Shown here piece after piece: positions 1 to 5,931 of a stretch of DNA of 10,696 nucleotides. The first letter of the stretch is position 1; each line of letters begins with the position of its first letter. A model generated the notes under the pieces. It did no database searches. It saw nothing but the letters and a program-made list of their open reading frames with translations, and was not told where the DNA came from. This DNA is from an uncultured Porphyromonadaceae bacterium (lineage in GTDB: Bacteria > Bacteroidota > Bacteroidia > Bacteroidales > Muribaculaceae), in NCBI GenBank assembly GCA_900544305.1, contig UQUV01000063.1:1-10696 (forward strand). The letters are read 5' to 3'. Position numbers and translations under genes: made by a program.

Positions 1-34
1 CGCCTCTTTTTTCTAAATGTCGGCGTTCCAATTG

Positions 35-42
35 CAAACATA
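35..42 (-). promoter_or_regulatory. Possible Bacteroidota -7 promoter box for an off-window gene
   Basis: Read on the minus strand this is TATGTTTG, an exact match to the Bacteroidota -7 consensus TAnnTTTG. No TTTG is found at the expected -33 distance and no start codon lies between the box and the window edge. Any gene it drives would therefore start to the left, outside the window. An eight-base match with four fixed positions is weak evidence in AT-rich DNA. Apart from this, bases 1-144 show no coding sequence or convincing terminator. Confidence 0.25.
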
Positions 43-144
43 GTAACTTATGTATGAATTTGATATGATGTTGTGTTACACTTACAAATACTTTGATTGT
101 AGGGTATGAGAATATATATTATAAAATAAGAGTTGGTGCTGTTA

Positions 145-978
145 TTAGGTTAACGAAATCTCTCCGTTTTTAACTTTTTCTATCGTTGCTTTTCTATGAT
201 AACCATTCTTTGTGTATTCGTTTATCCAGATAAGTTTTTTAGTACCATCCCCATAAGGTTGTAATCTAAAATGACCACTGACTTGGAAACTCTCATTATT
301 ACATATTTCAGTGTACCATTTACTATCAAATAGATAAAAATCTAGTCCAGATTCAGTGATTGTTTGTTTTTTCTTGTTTTTCTTAATTTCTTTTTTTATA
401 GTGCTTGAAACTTTGCGCAATTGAACTTCCGCCCACTGTCTTAAACATAAATAATCTAAAACCATATCAATATAGTCTCTAAGATTTACTTCCATGCAAT
501 TGTCTAATAAAGGCACAATCATACAATCTAATTGATGGCCTTCTCCTTTGATCTTATCTTTGGGTGAAACGCAAATATAATAAGTTGGAATTGACAGGTG
601 TTTGCTTATTGTATCATGGAATACCCATAATGTTAGACATCCATTTTTTATGCTGTAAACTATATAGCAGCCTTCAAGAAAGTATGGACTGCGAACAATT
701 CCATTTTTATTCTCAAGTTCCTTGAGAATATCTATATGAAATTGGGTAAACTTCATAAAAGATTTGTCCATCGTTTCTATGAATGTTTTTGAGAAAACTA
801 CTAATTTACGACAATTCCCTTTAATGCTAGAAAGTTCTCTAATTGCATTTTCTCGATCTGAATCAACATCATTTCCAACACTATAGTACCAGTTAAGAAT
901 ACTTTGTGGCAAATCTCTGTTGTCAAGATTGAATAAATATCGGAATAATGTGATTTCGTTTATACTTTTATTTTTCAT
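145..978 (-). CDS. Hypothetical protein, 277 aa, with basic linker and C-terminal GHFRLQ/IWI/NGYHRKA motif
   Basis: I do not recognise a named family. The reading frame runs from an ATG to TAA and is AT-rich like its upstream neighbour. The N-terminal part (about 1-190) looks globular and helical with mixed beta segments, including cysteines near 104, 114, 136, 152 and 161. Residues about 195-205 are a lysine-rich linker. The C-terminal tail has SGHFRLQ at 234-240, KLIWI at 248-252 and NGYHRKA at 258-264. Tails of this type (G-H-[FW]-R-x-Q, then IWI, then G-Y-x-R-K-A) occur, as far as I recall, at the ends of uncharacterised phage or mobile-element proteins. I have no function for them. There is no signal peptide or membrane segment, so it is probably cytoplasmic. 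It lies 189 bases downstream of the DUF6946-like gene, on the same strand. No good promoter is visible in that gap, so co-transcription is possible. Confidence 0.7.
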   Translation of the reverse strand: MKNKSINEITLFRYLFNLDNRDLPQSILNWYYSVGNDVDSDRENAIRELSSIKGNCRKLVVFSKTFIETMDKSFMKFTQFHIDILKELENKNGIVRSPYFLEGCYIVYSIKNGCLTLWVFHDTISKHLSIPTYYICVSPKDKIKGEGHQLDCMIVPLLDNCMEVNLRDYIDMVLDYLCLRQWAEVQLRKVSSTIKKEIKKNKKKQTITESGLDFYLFDSKWYTEICNNESFQVSGHFRLQPYGDGTKKLIWINEYTKNGYHRKATIEKVKNGEISLT

Positions 979-1167
979 TGGGTTTTCATTACTTTAGAAC
1001 AACGGTATCTCTAATTCTTTGATTTGCTAATTTAGAACGAATGAAAGGAAGTGTATTTCAGTTTAAAACAGGAATTTACTGTTTGGGCTCTTGGAAAAAA
1101 CATCCGCGGTAAACATTTTTCTTTTAGCTTGAAAATATTTTTTCTCTTTTAGATTTTTTGAGTGGAT

Positions 1168-1890
1168 TTATTGTATGTGGAGGTTTTTAAATTCTATTTG
1201 TGAATATATGAATGCTATTTCCTTACTTTGAAAATTTAAAGTCCAGACATCATTTTCTTTCTTTTTGTCTGCTCCGATTGCTTGCATGAAACGGCAAAAT
1301 TCCTTATAGTTATTCTCTCCTTTTTTTTCATTGTAATTTACTTCATTTTCAAATCCTGTTGTTTTAAATACAAAAACAAGCATAATCGATTTTTGAAAAT
1401 TTTGTCCATAATCACCTTTTTCTATTGTAGCAGCTGCTGCGTGAAAAAGTTGATAGCGTAGTTTTTTGTCTTGTTCTGAATGGTGAGGAATGAATTTTTC
1501 AAGCAGTTCTTTTGCTCTGTGAGTATTCTGTGATTTGAGACTATTTTCGATTGTGCACCCAAAGCTTTCATCAACTTTTGCTTCTACGGTTATGAAAATC
1601 TTGTTATTATTTTCTAACTTTCCAATTAACACCATATCTCTTTGACTCTTTCTTTTATAATTGTCAAATTTGACAGATGCTTCAACGTCACATGATAAAA
1701 AATCTATATTACCAATTCCACATTGTTGCAGTTTCTCTGCTATGATTTTTAATCCATTCCTATTTAATATAAAATCAGCTAAGGAATAGGCACTTCGTCC
1801 TTCTTTCCAATGTTTTTCATCATTAAAAGCATTTTCCCAATCTTTGAGGGTTGATACTTCTTTATTTCGTACTGTTATTGTTAATGACAT
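1168..1890 (-). CDS. DUF6946-like protein, candidate PD-(D/E)XK-fold nuclease
   Basis: This 240-residue protein has the landmarks I associate with DUF6946. These are an early DW...KHW segment (W18, H27-W28) followed by GRSAYSLA (31-38), then SQRDMVLIG (82-90), then TVEAKVDESFG (101-111), and RYQLFHAAAA at 145-154. Asp85 followed by Glu103-x-Lys105 at the end of a hydrophobic strand matches the D...ExK metal-binding core of PD-(D/E)XK nucleases. Glu70 could supply the extra acidic residue. Nuclease activity is an inference; the family is uncharacterised to my knowledge. There are no membrane segments. The gene lies 69 bases after the XRE gene stop on the same strand, without a strong promoter between them, so the two are likely one operon. 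Its base composition is much more AT-rich than the core genes in this window, which suggests acquisition by transfer. Confidence 0.75.
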   Translation of the reverse strand: MSLTITVRNKEVSTLKDWENAFNDEKHWKEGRSAYSLADFILNRNGLKIIAEKLQQCGIGNIDFLSCDVEASVKFDNYKRKSQRDMVLIGKLENNNKIFITVEAKVDESFGCTIENSLKSQNTHRAKELLEKFIPHHSEQDKKLRYQLFHAAAATIEKGDYGQNFQKSIMLVFVFKTTGFENEVNYNEKKGENNYKEFCRFMQAIGADKKKENDVWTLNFQSKEIAFIYSQIEFKNLHIQ

Positions 1891-1959
1891 TGTTATATAT
1901 ATTCAAATATTTTTAGTAAGAATAATTGTAAATAATGAAACTAAATTAGTTTATGAATG

Positions 1960-2277
1960 TTATTCATTTTTCTTTCCTCGTTTGCGGGTAACATTTTGTT
2001 CGTTCAATACATCATCTAACGATTGGTATTGCTTTTGGGCGAAGAGGGCATCAAAGTCGGACAGCGCATTCAGGGCGAATCCAATTTGAAGCAATCCTTT
2101 CAATGAAATTTCCCCAGTTTGCTCAAATCGACGATATGTGGCAAACTTGAGTCCGGCCCGGGTGGCCATGCCTTCTTGGGTAAGGTTTAGTTCCAGTCTC
2201 CGCGCTTTTACTCGGGCCGCAATCTGCTGTGCGGCACTTTGGGGTGTTTGAATGTTAAATGCTAATATGTTATTCAT
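1960..2277 (-). CDS. HipB-like XRE-family helix-turn-helix regulator
   Basis: This 105-residue protein carries a Cro/CI-type helix-turn-helix at about residues 18-65. Its pattern ARRLELNLTQEGMATRAG followed by YRRFEQTGEISL and LLQIGFAL is the HipB-like form, in which an ISL-x-LL segment follows the recognition helix. A DFDALF segment (74-79) follows, then a short acidic region and a very basic tail ending RKRGKKNE. Proteins of this type usually repress their own operon and often act as the antitoxin or DNA-binding partner of HipA kinases. No hipA-like gene is present here; the next gene is the DUF6946-like protein. A -7 box lies about 45 bases upstream and a palindrome lies further upstream. 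The ATG at 2277 is the only start that leaves a short leader and a complete domain. Confidence 0.85.
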   Translation of the reverse strand: MNNILAFNIQTPQSAAQQIAARVKARRLELNLTQEGMATRAGLKFATYRRFEQTGEISLKGLLQIGFALNALSDFDALFAQKQYQSLDDVLNEQNVTRKRGKKNE

Positions 2278-2320
2278 AATAGCCGGTTTTGCGTATGAAT
2301 GAATAATATATTGTTTTTTA

Positions 2321-2328
2321 CAAATGTA
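2321..2328 (-). promoter_or_regulatory. -7 promoter box of the XRE operon
   Basis: The minus strand reads TACATTTG, matching the Bacteroidota -7 consensus TAnnTTTG. Transcription would start near 2316, giving a leader of about 40 bases before the XRE start codon. The -33 TTTG is not conserved at the expected distance; an inverted repeat occupies that place instead. Confidence 0.5.
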
Positions 2329-2347
2329 CGATTATTTCTCAATAAAT

Positions 2348-2363
2348 CATAGTTATAACTGTG
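2348..2363. promoter_or_regulatory. Candidate operator palindrome upstream of the XRE gene
   Basis: The core AGTTATAACT (2351-2360) is a perfect 10-base palindrome. It extends outward with CA on the left and TG on the right after one mismatched pair, making a 16-base imperfect palindrome. It overlaps the -33 position relative to the TACATTTG box. That is a natural place for XRE autoregulation, but the link is inferred from position only. Confidence 0.4.
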
Positions 2364-2418
2364 TTTTTTCTACTTGGATTTTGAAAAATAGAGGAGGAAA
2401 GGGGATACGAAATACCGC

Positions 2419-2442
2419 TTTCCGAAACGGCGGTTTCGGAAA
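2419..2442. terminator. Hairpin downstream of the DUF4491 gene, possible terminator
   Basis: TTTCCGAAAC and GTTTCGGAAA form a perfect 10-base stem around a GGCG loop. It lies 33 bases after the stop codon of the last gene of the nth-to-DUF4491 run and before the XRE promoter, where that run should end. No U-tract follows on the minus strand. It may therefore be a weak or factor-dependent terminator, or a 3'-end stabilising hairpin. Confidence 0.45.
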
Positions 2443-2475
2443 TACAAGATGGGAGTAAAACGGGAGATTTTCAGG

Positions 2476-2790
2476 CTAAAACGGATATTTCCGTTTGGGA
2501 TTTTTGGGGAACCAGCCGCGGCGGACGCGTTTCTCTTGTTCGAAAATCTCGCCGATGCCCCACAGGGAGGAGAAGCCGGTTACGCCAAGAATGACGGACC
2601 AGAAAAGGTCGTCGATTTTCCACGACAGGAAGCAGCACACAAGGCCGACAATGAGAAATGCCCACCAGATGCGTACGCCGAAATAGTATTCGCCTTTGAT
2701 GACAAGGGGATGGAACACGCCGATGATGAGAAATGTGCAGAGTCCGATGAGGAGTCCTGCCATGTGGTATGTCGTAAGAAAATCTATCAT
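2476..2790 (-). CDS. DUF4491 family small membrane protein
   Basis: The 104-residue protein matches DUF4491 proteins of Bacteroidales as I know them. It has GLLIGLCTFLIIGVFHPLVIK (about 12-32), then EYYFG near 34-38, IWWAFL near 41-46, GFSSLWGIGEIFEQEKRV (72-89) and the C-terminal RGWFPKNP (91-98). Three hydrophobic segments at about 10-30, 41-57 and 62-78 indicate an inner-membrane protein, with the basic tail probably cytoplasmic. The function of the family is unknown. Its ATG overlaps the TGA of the upstream glycosyltransferase gene by four bases (ATGA), which points to translational coupling. It is the last gene of the run. The length is normal for the family. Confidence 0.88.
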   Translation of the reverse strand: MIDFLTTYHMAGLLIGLCTFLIIGVFHPLVIKGEYYFGVRIWWAFLIVGLVCCFLSWKIDDLFWSVILGVTGFSSLWGIGEIFEQEKRVRRGWFPKNPKRKYPF

Positions 2791-4112
2791 AATGCTATCA
2801 GGTAAGGGTTGACGAATCCTTTGTAGAGCAGTTGTGCCAGGATGTAAAGGATTACGATGTTATATAAATAACGGTTGTTGAGGTGAATTGTTCGCTGATT
2901 GCGCGACAATGTGTAGAGCGAAACGGCGATGGACACCAGTAGGAGTATGCTCCAGACGGACCAGTCGGCGAACGGCGGCATGCGGTAGCCGAACATTTCG
3001 ATGCTGACACCGAAATGCAACGCCACGAACATTCCGGCAAAAATGGCTATCAAGAGACCGAAAAGGCTGCCGGTGATTCGCCAGGAGATGGTATGGTTGT
3101 GAATCTGCGACAGGATGAAACTGCTGATGACCGACATGTTGAAGAAAATGGCTACGAGCAGCATGACGAGCGACAGACGGTTGAAGGCAAAGAATGTGGG
3201 AATGGCAAGCAGGAACAGAATGACGCCAAACTGACGGAAGAAGTTGAGCGACAGGAACTGCCGGCGAATCCACGAAGGGTTGGCCGTAATCCAGAACAGT
3301 CCGATGATGATAGGAATGGACCAGGGAAATATTGAAAATACGATGTGGCGGATGAATATTTCAAGTTTGGAATATTCGGACAGGCTTTCCGTCACTTGTT
3401 CCACGCCCAGAATGCTTGTGGCAATGGTGGTGTCGTTGGTGATGAACACAATCATGACATAGGCTGCCACGGTACCGGCGGCTATGTTGGCAGTAAGTCG
3501 CAGGTATTGCCATATTTTGCGTGACTCCTGCATGAGCAGCAGTATGATGCCCATAATCCACACGGCTACCGGCCCGAGTATTCCCATGAAAATGGAGGTG
3601 AACAGGGTGGTGATAATCAGCAGGTAGGTTTTGTTGAGGTTGGGCGATTTTGTCCAATGATATACTGCCGAGAGGGAGAAAATGAAGGGCAGGGCAATGA
3701 GCGACACCGTGCTGGCACGATAGGCAAGCGAGCTGACCAGATAGCTGGAAATGAACAGCAGGGCGGCAAGGAACGAATGGCTCAGCTTGTCGCGCCTGTC
3801 GCAGAACTGGTAGAGGCCGAGTGTCAGCAGCAGAATGATGACCGCCGACGGCAGGCGTACGGCGAGCGTGTCGGAAATGTCGAGATTGTTGTGGCACACG
3901 GACACGATGTAGGCATAGAAATTGGAGAGGAAATCGGCACCCGTATCGGTGAATACGCTGCCAATGCCCAGTTTGGCGAATTTCTCGGCCAGGGTGGAAA
4001 GCACTATCTCGTCGGGCTGGAGCGGAACGCGCCCCAACGGCGGGAAAATGATGACTACTGCCGTTAAGAGCAGCAGGACGAACAGCGAATCCTTTGCCTT
4101 AAACTTTGCCAT
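2787..4112 (-). CDS. GT-C fold membrane glycosyltransferase, ArnT/PMT-like
   Basis: This 441-residue protein is almost entirely hydrophobic, with about 10-12 membrane segments beginning at residues 9-25. It shows the signature of ArnT/PMT-type (GT39/GT83-like) GT-C enzymes. An acidic pair after the first membrane helix (QPDE, Asp34-Glu35) lies in the first outer loop, RLPSA (86-90) opens the next helix, and a YRAS segment follows within a hydrophobic run. Such enzymes move a sugar from an undecaprenyl-phosphate carrier to lipid A, glycans or proteins on the outer face of the inner membrane. The acceptor cannot be read from the sequence. At 441 residues it is shorter than ArnT (about 550), mainly because the C-terminal soluble part is short or missing. 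It starts 7 bases after gtrA. GtrA proteins are thought to flip lipid-linked sugars, so the two may work together. Confidence 0.75.
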   Translation of the reverse strand: MAKFKAKDSLFVLLLLTAVVIIFPPLGRVPLQPDEIVLSTLAEKFAKLGIGSVFTDTGADFLSNFYAYIVSVCHNNLDISDTLAVRLPSAVIILLLTLGLYQFCDRRDKLSHSFLAALLFISSYLVSSLAYRASTVSLIALPFIFSLSAVYHWTKSPNLNKTYLLIITTLFTSIFMGILGPVAVWIMGIILLLMQESRKIWQYLRLTANIAAGTVAAYVMIVFITNDTTIATSILGVEQVTESLSEYSKLEIFIRHIVFSIFPWSIPIIIGLFWITANPSWIRRQFLSLNFFRQFGVILFLLAIPTFFAFNRLSLVMLLVAIFFNMSVISSFILSQIHNHTISWRITGSLFGLLIAIFAGMFVALHFGVSIEMFGYRMPPFADWSVWSILLLVSIAVSLYTLSRNQRTIHLNNRYLYNIVILYILAQLLYKGFVNPYLIAL

Positions 4113-4119
4113 GTCGGTG

Positions 4120-4548
4120 CTATTTGAAGGTCACAAAGCGGTTGTAGCAATAGTTGGCGAGGGTGTAGACCACCATGCTGAGGCACATGACAAGGTTTTC
4201 GCCGGGGTTCTTCATCGGAAGCCACGACAGCTCGAAGTTCTGGATGGCGGTGTGGCTGAGCAGATACCAACTTACGAGCAGCTGGAGTCCGAAGCAAATG
4301 AGGAATCCTACAGCAAAGAGAGCGGCTTCCTTCATGATGTTCTTGTGGGTCTTGAACACCCACTGGCGGTTCCAGACAAAGCTGTTGACCACGCCGAGGA
4401 CATAGCCGGTGACGTTGGCTATGGTGTAGGACAGGCCCAGGATGGTGTTGAACAGATAGAACACGACGAGCGTGATGAGCGTGTTACCGACACCTATGAT
4501 GCCGTATTTCAGAAGCTGTATGGTAGTCTTTTTTGCTTGATTGTTCAT
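4120..4548 (-). CDS. GtrA family membrane protein
   Basis: The 142-residue protein has the GtrA layout of four membrane helices, at about 12-33, 38-58, 75-97 and 114-136. Family landmarks are visible: LLKYGIIGVGNTLITLVVFY at the N-terminus (LKYG-x3-G-x-NT), a central NSFVWNRQWVFK segment (about 55-66), and the C-terminal NYCYNRFVTFK. GtrA-type proteins are believed to move undecaprenyl-phosphate-linked sugars across the inner membrane for O-antigen, teichoic acid or arabinogalactan modification. It lies 12 bases after the TRIC gene and 7 bases before the GT-C gene. This gtrA/glycosyltransferase pairing resembles the phage gtrAB-gtr glycosylation modules. There is no gtrB-like (bactoprenol glucosyltransferase) gene in the window, so the donor would have to be made elsewhere. 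Confidence 0.88.
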   Translation of the reverse strand: MNNQAKKTTIQLLKYGIIGVGNTLITLVVFYLFNTILGLSYTIANVTGYVLGVVNSFVWNRQWVFKTHKNIMKEAALFAVGFLICFGLQLLVSWYLLSHTAIQNFELSWLPMKNPGENLVMCLSMVVYTLANYCYNRFVTFK

Positions 4549-4560
4549 TGTTGCGGGTTT

Positions 4561-5178
4561 TTAGTTTTCGTTGTTGCGGAGAACGGGTATTGACCAGTTG
4601 TATTTTACGGAAAGCAGGCGGATGGCAATGACGGCGACAGCACAGGAAATCTGCTGCACAGAACCGGAAAATCCGGCAAGCATGGTGAGCCAGTAGACGA
4701 CGCCGCCGGCTATGCACGCCGTTCCGTAGACGTCCTTGCGGAAAATCAGCGGTTCTTCGTTGATGAGGATGTCGCGGATTACGCCACCCAACGCACCGGT
4801 GATGGTGCCCATGAAGATGGCCACCCACATGGGGTAGTCGAACATGAGGGTTTTCTGTATGCCGATGACGACAAACAGACCGAGGCCGATGGTGTCGAAG
4901 AAAAAGAACGTGCTGTTGAGTCTGACAAGCTGCTTGCGGAAGAGGATGACGTAGAGCAGCGATATTCCCGTGACGGCGAGATACCAGCCGTTGACCATCC
5001 AGAAGGGAGTCGTGTCGAGGAGAATGTCGCGCAGCGTACCGCCGCCGATGGCCGTCACAAGGCCGACGACATAGGCTCCGAACCAGTCGAACTTCTTAGC
5101 CGCGGCAAGGCGTATGCCGCTGATGGCAAAGGCGATGGTTCCGACGATTTCGATGATGAGCAATAGGGTGGTCTGCAT
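4561..5178 (-). CDS. Trimeric intracellular cation (TRIC) channel family protein, UPF0126
   Basis: The 205-residue protein has seven hydrophobic segments and the internal duplication typical of bacterial TRIC/UPF0126 proteins. The two glycine-rich signatures are AIGGGTLRDILL (43-54) and ALGGVIRDILI (129-139), each followed by the expected acidic or polar loop (DTTPFW and NEEPLIF). Bacterial members form trimeric cation-permeable channels in the inner membrane; the physiological role is not settled. Length is normal for the family. It begins 7 bases after the stop of nth and ends 12 bases before gtrA, so it belongs to the same transcription unit by spacing. There is no obvious functional link to DNA repair. 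Confidence 0.92.
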   Translation of the reverse strand: MQTTLLLIIEIVGTIAFAISGIRLAAAKKFDWFGAYVVGLVTAIGGGTLRDILLDTTPFWMVNGWYLAVTGISLLYVILFRKQLVRLNSTFFFFDTIGLGLFVVIGIQKTLMFDYPMWVAIFMGTITGALGGVIRDILINEEPLIFRKDVYGTACIAGGVVYWLTMLAGFSGSVQQISCAVAVIAIRLLSVKYNWSIPVLRNNEN

Positions 5179-5185
5179 AGGGGGA

Positions 5186-5845
5186 TTATTTCGTTAGTAC
5201 AGATGCTTTTGCCGATTTGGCGAAATACTTGCAGTAGGCGGAGATGCCGCACTTTTCGCATTGCGGTTTTCTTGCCGTGCACACGTAGCGGCCGTGAAGA
5301 ATGAGCCAGTGGTGGGCCTTGGGCAGGAGTTCGGCAGGAAAGTGGCGTACGAGTGTCTTTTCGGTTTCCAGCGGAGTTTTGGAGTTGTTGGTCAGTCCGA
5401 TGCGGTTGGAAACGCGGAACACGTGGGTGTCGACAGCCATAGCCGCCTTGTTGAAAATGACGGCAAGCATGACATTGGCCGTTTTCCGTCCTACGCCGGG
5501 AATTTTCACCAGTTCGTCGAAATCGGAAGGCACTTCGCTGCCGTATTTCTCCACGAGCATGCGGGCGGCTCCGACAAGCGATTTCGACTTGTTGTTGGGA
5601 AACGTAACGCTTTTGATGTATTCGAAGATGACTTCCGGAGTGGCGCTTGCCATGGCTTCCGGGGTAGGGTAGTCGTGGAACAGCGGCGGAGTCACGATGT
5701 TGACGCGCTTGTCGGTGCATTGTGCCGACAGGATGACTGCCACAAGCAGTTGGAACGGATTTTCGTAGTGCAGTTCCGTTTCAGCCACCGGCATGTTTGC
5801 CGAGAACCATTCGATAATGCCTTGATATCTTTCCTTTGTTGTCAT
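5186..5845 (-). CDS. nth: Endonuclease III, DNA glycosylase/AP lyase
   Basis: This enzyme removes oxidised pyrimidines in base-excision repair and cuts the AP site. All diagnostic features are intact in the 219-residue product. The helix-hairpin-helix IPGVGRKTANV contains the catalytic lysine (Lys121), VDTHVFRV contains the catalytic aspartate (Asp139), and a [4Fe-4S] ligand set C-x6-C-x2-C-x5-C lies at Cys189, 196, 199 and 205. I chose the ATG at 5845 (MTTKERYQ). A start 30 bases upstream adds a hydrophobic decapeptide not seen in Nth and would run into the stem of the upstream hairpin. The gene follows pheS on the same strand but after a terminator-like hairpin. No TAnnTTTG box is visible in the gap, so its expression may rely on read-through. 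It leads the run nth-TRIC-gtrA-GT-DUF4491. Confidence 0.95.
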   Translation of the reverse strand: MTTKERYQGIIEWFSANMPVAETELHYENPFQLLVAVILSAQCTDKRVNIVTPPLFHDYPTPEAMASATPEVIFEYIKSVTFPNNKSKSLVGAARMLVEKYGSEVPSDFDELVKIPGVGRKTANVMLAVIFNKAAMAVDTHVFRVSNRIGLTNNSKTPLETEKTLVRHFPAELLPKAHHWLILHGRYVCTARKPQCEKCGISAYCKYFAKSAKASVLTK

Positions 5846-5848
5846 CTG

Positions 5849-5931
5849 TGTAGGAATAATAAAGAGAAGATACACGGGGTTTTACGTGGTATCTTCTCTA
5901 TTTTGATGTTATAGCTGTCTGTAGGAATAAT
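5849..5931. repeat. 12-base direct repeat TGTAGGAATAAT flanking the pheS-nth hairpin
   Basis: TGTAGGAATAAT occurs at 5849-5860 and again at 5920-5931, 71 bases apart. The terminator-like hairpin lies between the copies. The second copy ends inside the pheS stop codon. This could be a local duplication or the footprint of a small inserted palindromic element. Confidence 0.6.
5863..5899 (-). terminator. Intrinsic terminator or attenuator between pheS and nth
   Basis: The arms AGAGAAGATAC (5863-5873) and GTATCTTCTCT (5889-5899) pair perfectly over 11 bases. Two more pairs follow after a single bulged base, closing a loop rich in GGGG and TTTTA. On the minus strand the stem is followed by CTTTATTATT, a moderate U-tract, as expected for termination of pheS mRNA. 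It ends only about 17 bases before the nth start codon, so it would also affect nth expression or initiation. A 12-base direct repeat flanks the hairpin. Confidence 0.65.

Noticed and set aside
1..144. A tRNA or terminator at the left edge
   Set aside because: No cloverleaf and no stable stem with a U-tract is visible; the stretch is simple AT-rich DNA apart from one possible -7 box.
2449..2805. A 118-codon plus-strand frame
   Set aside because: It is antisense to the DUF4491 gene, which is recognisable along its full length.
3922..4593. A 223-codon plus-strand frame
   Set aside because: It lies antisense to the GT-C and gtrA genes, crosses a gene boundary, and has the charged, low-hydrophobicity composition typical of the complement of membrane-protein genes.
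5846..5875. A 10-residue N-terminal extension of Nth
   Set aside because: The extension MYLLFIIPTQ is not part of the Nth fold, and its start would lie in the stem of the terminator-like hairpin.
5261..5914. A 217-codon plus-strand frame
   Set aside because: It is entirely antisense to nth, whose catalytic residues and iron-sulfur ligands are intact, so it is a shadow.
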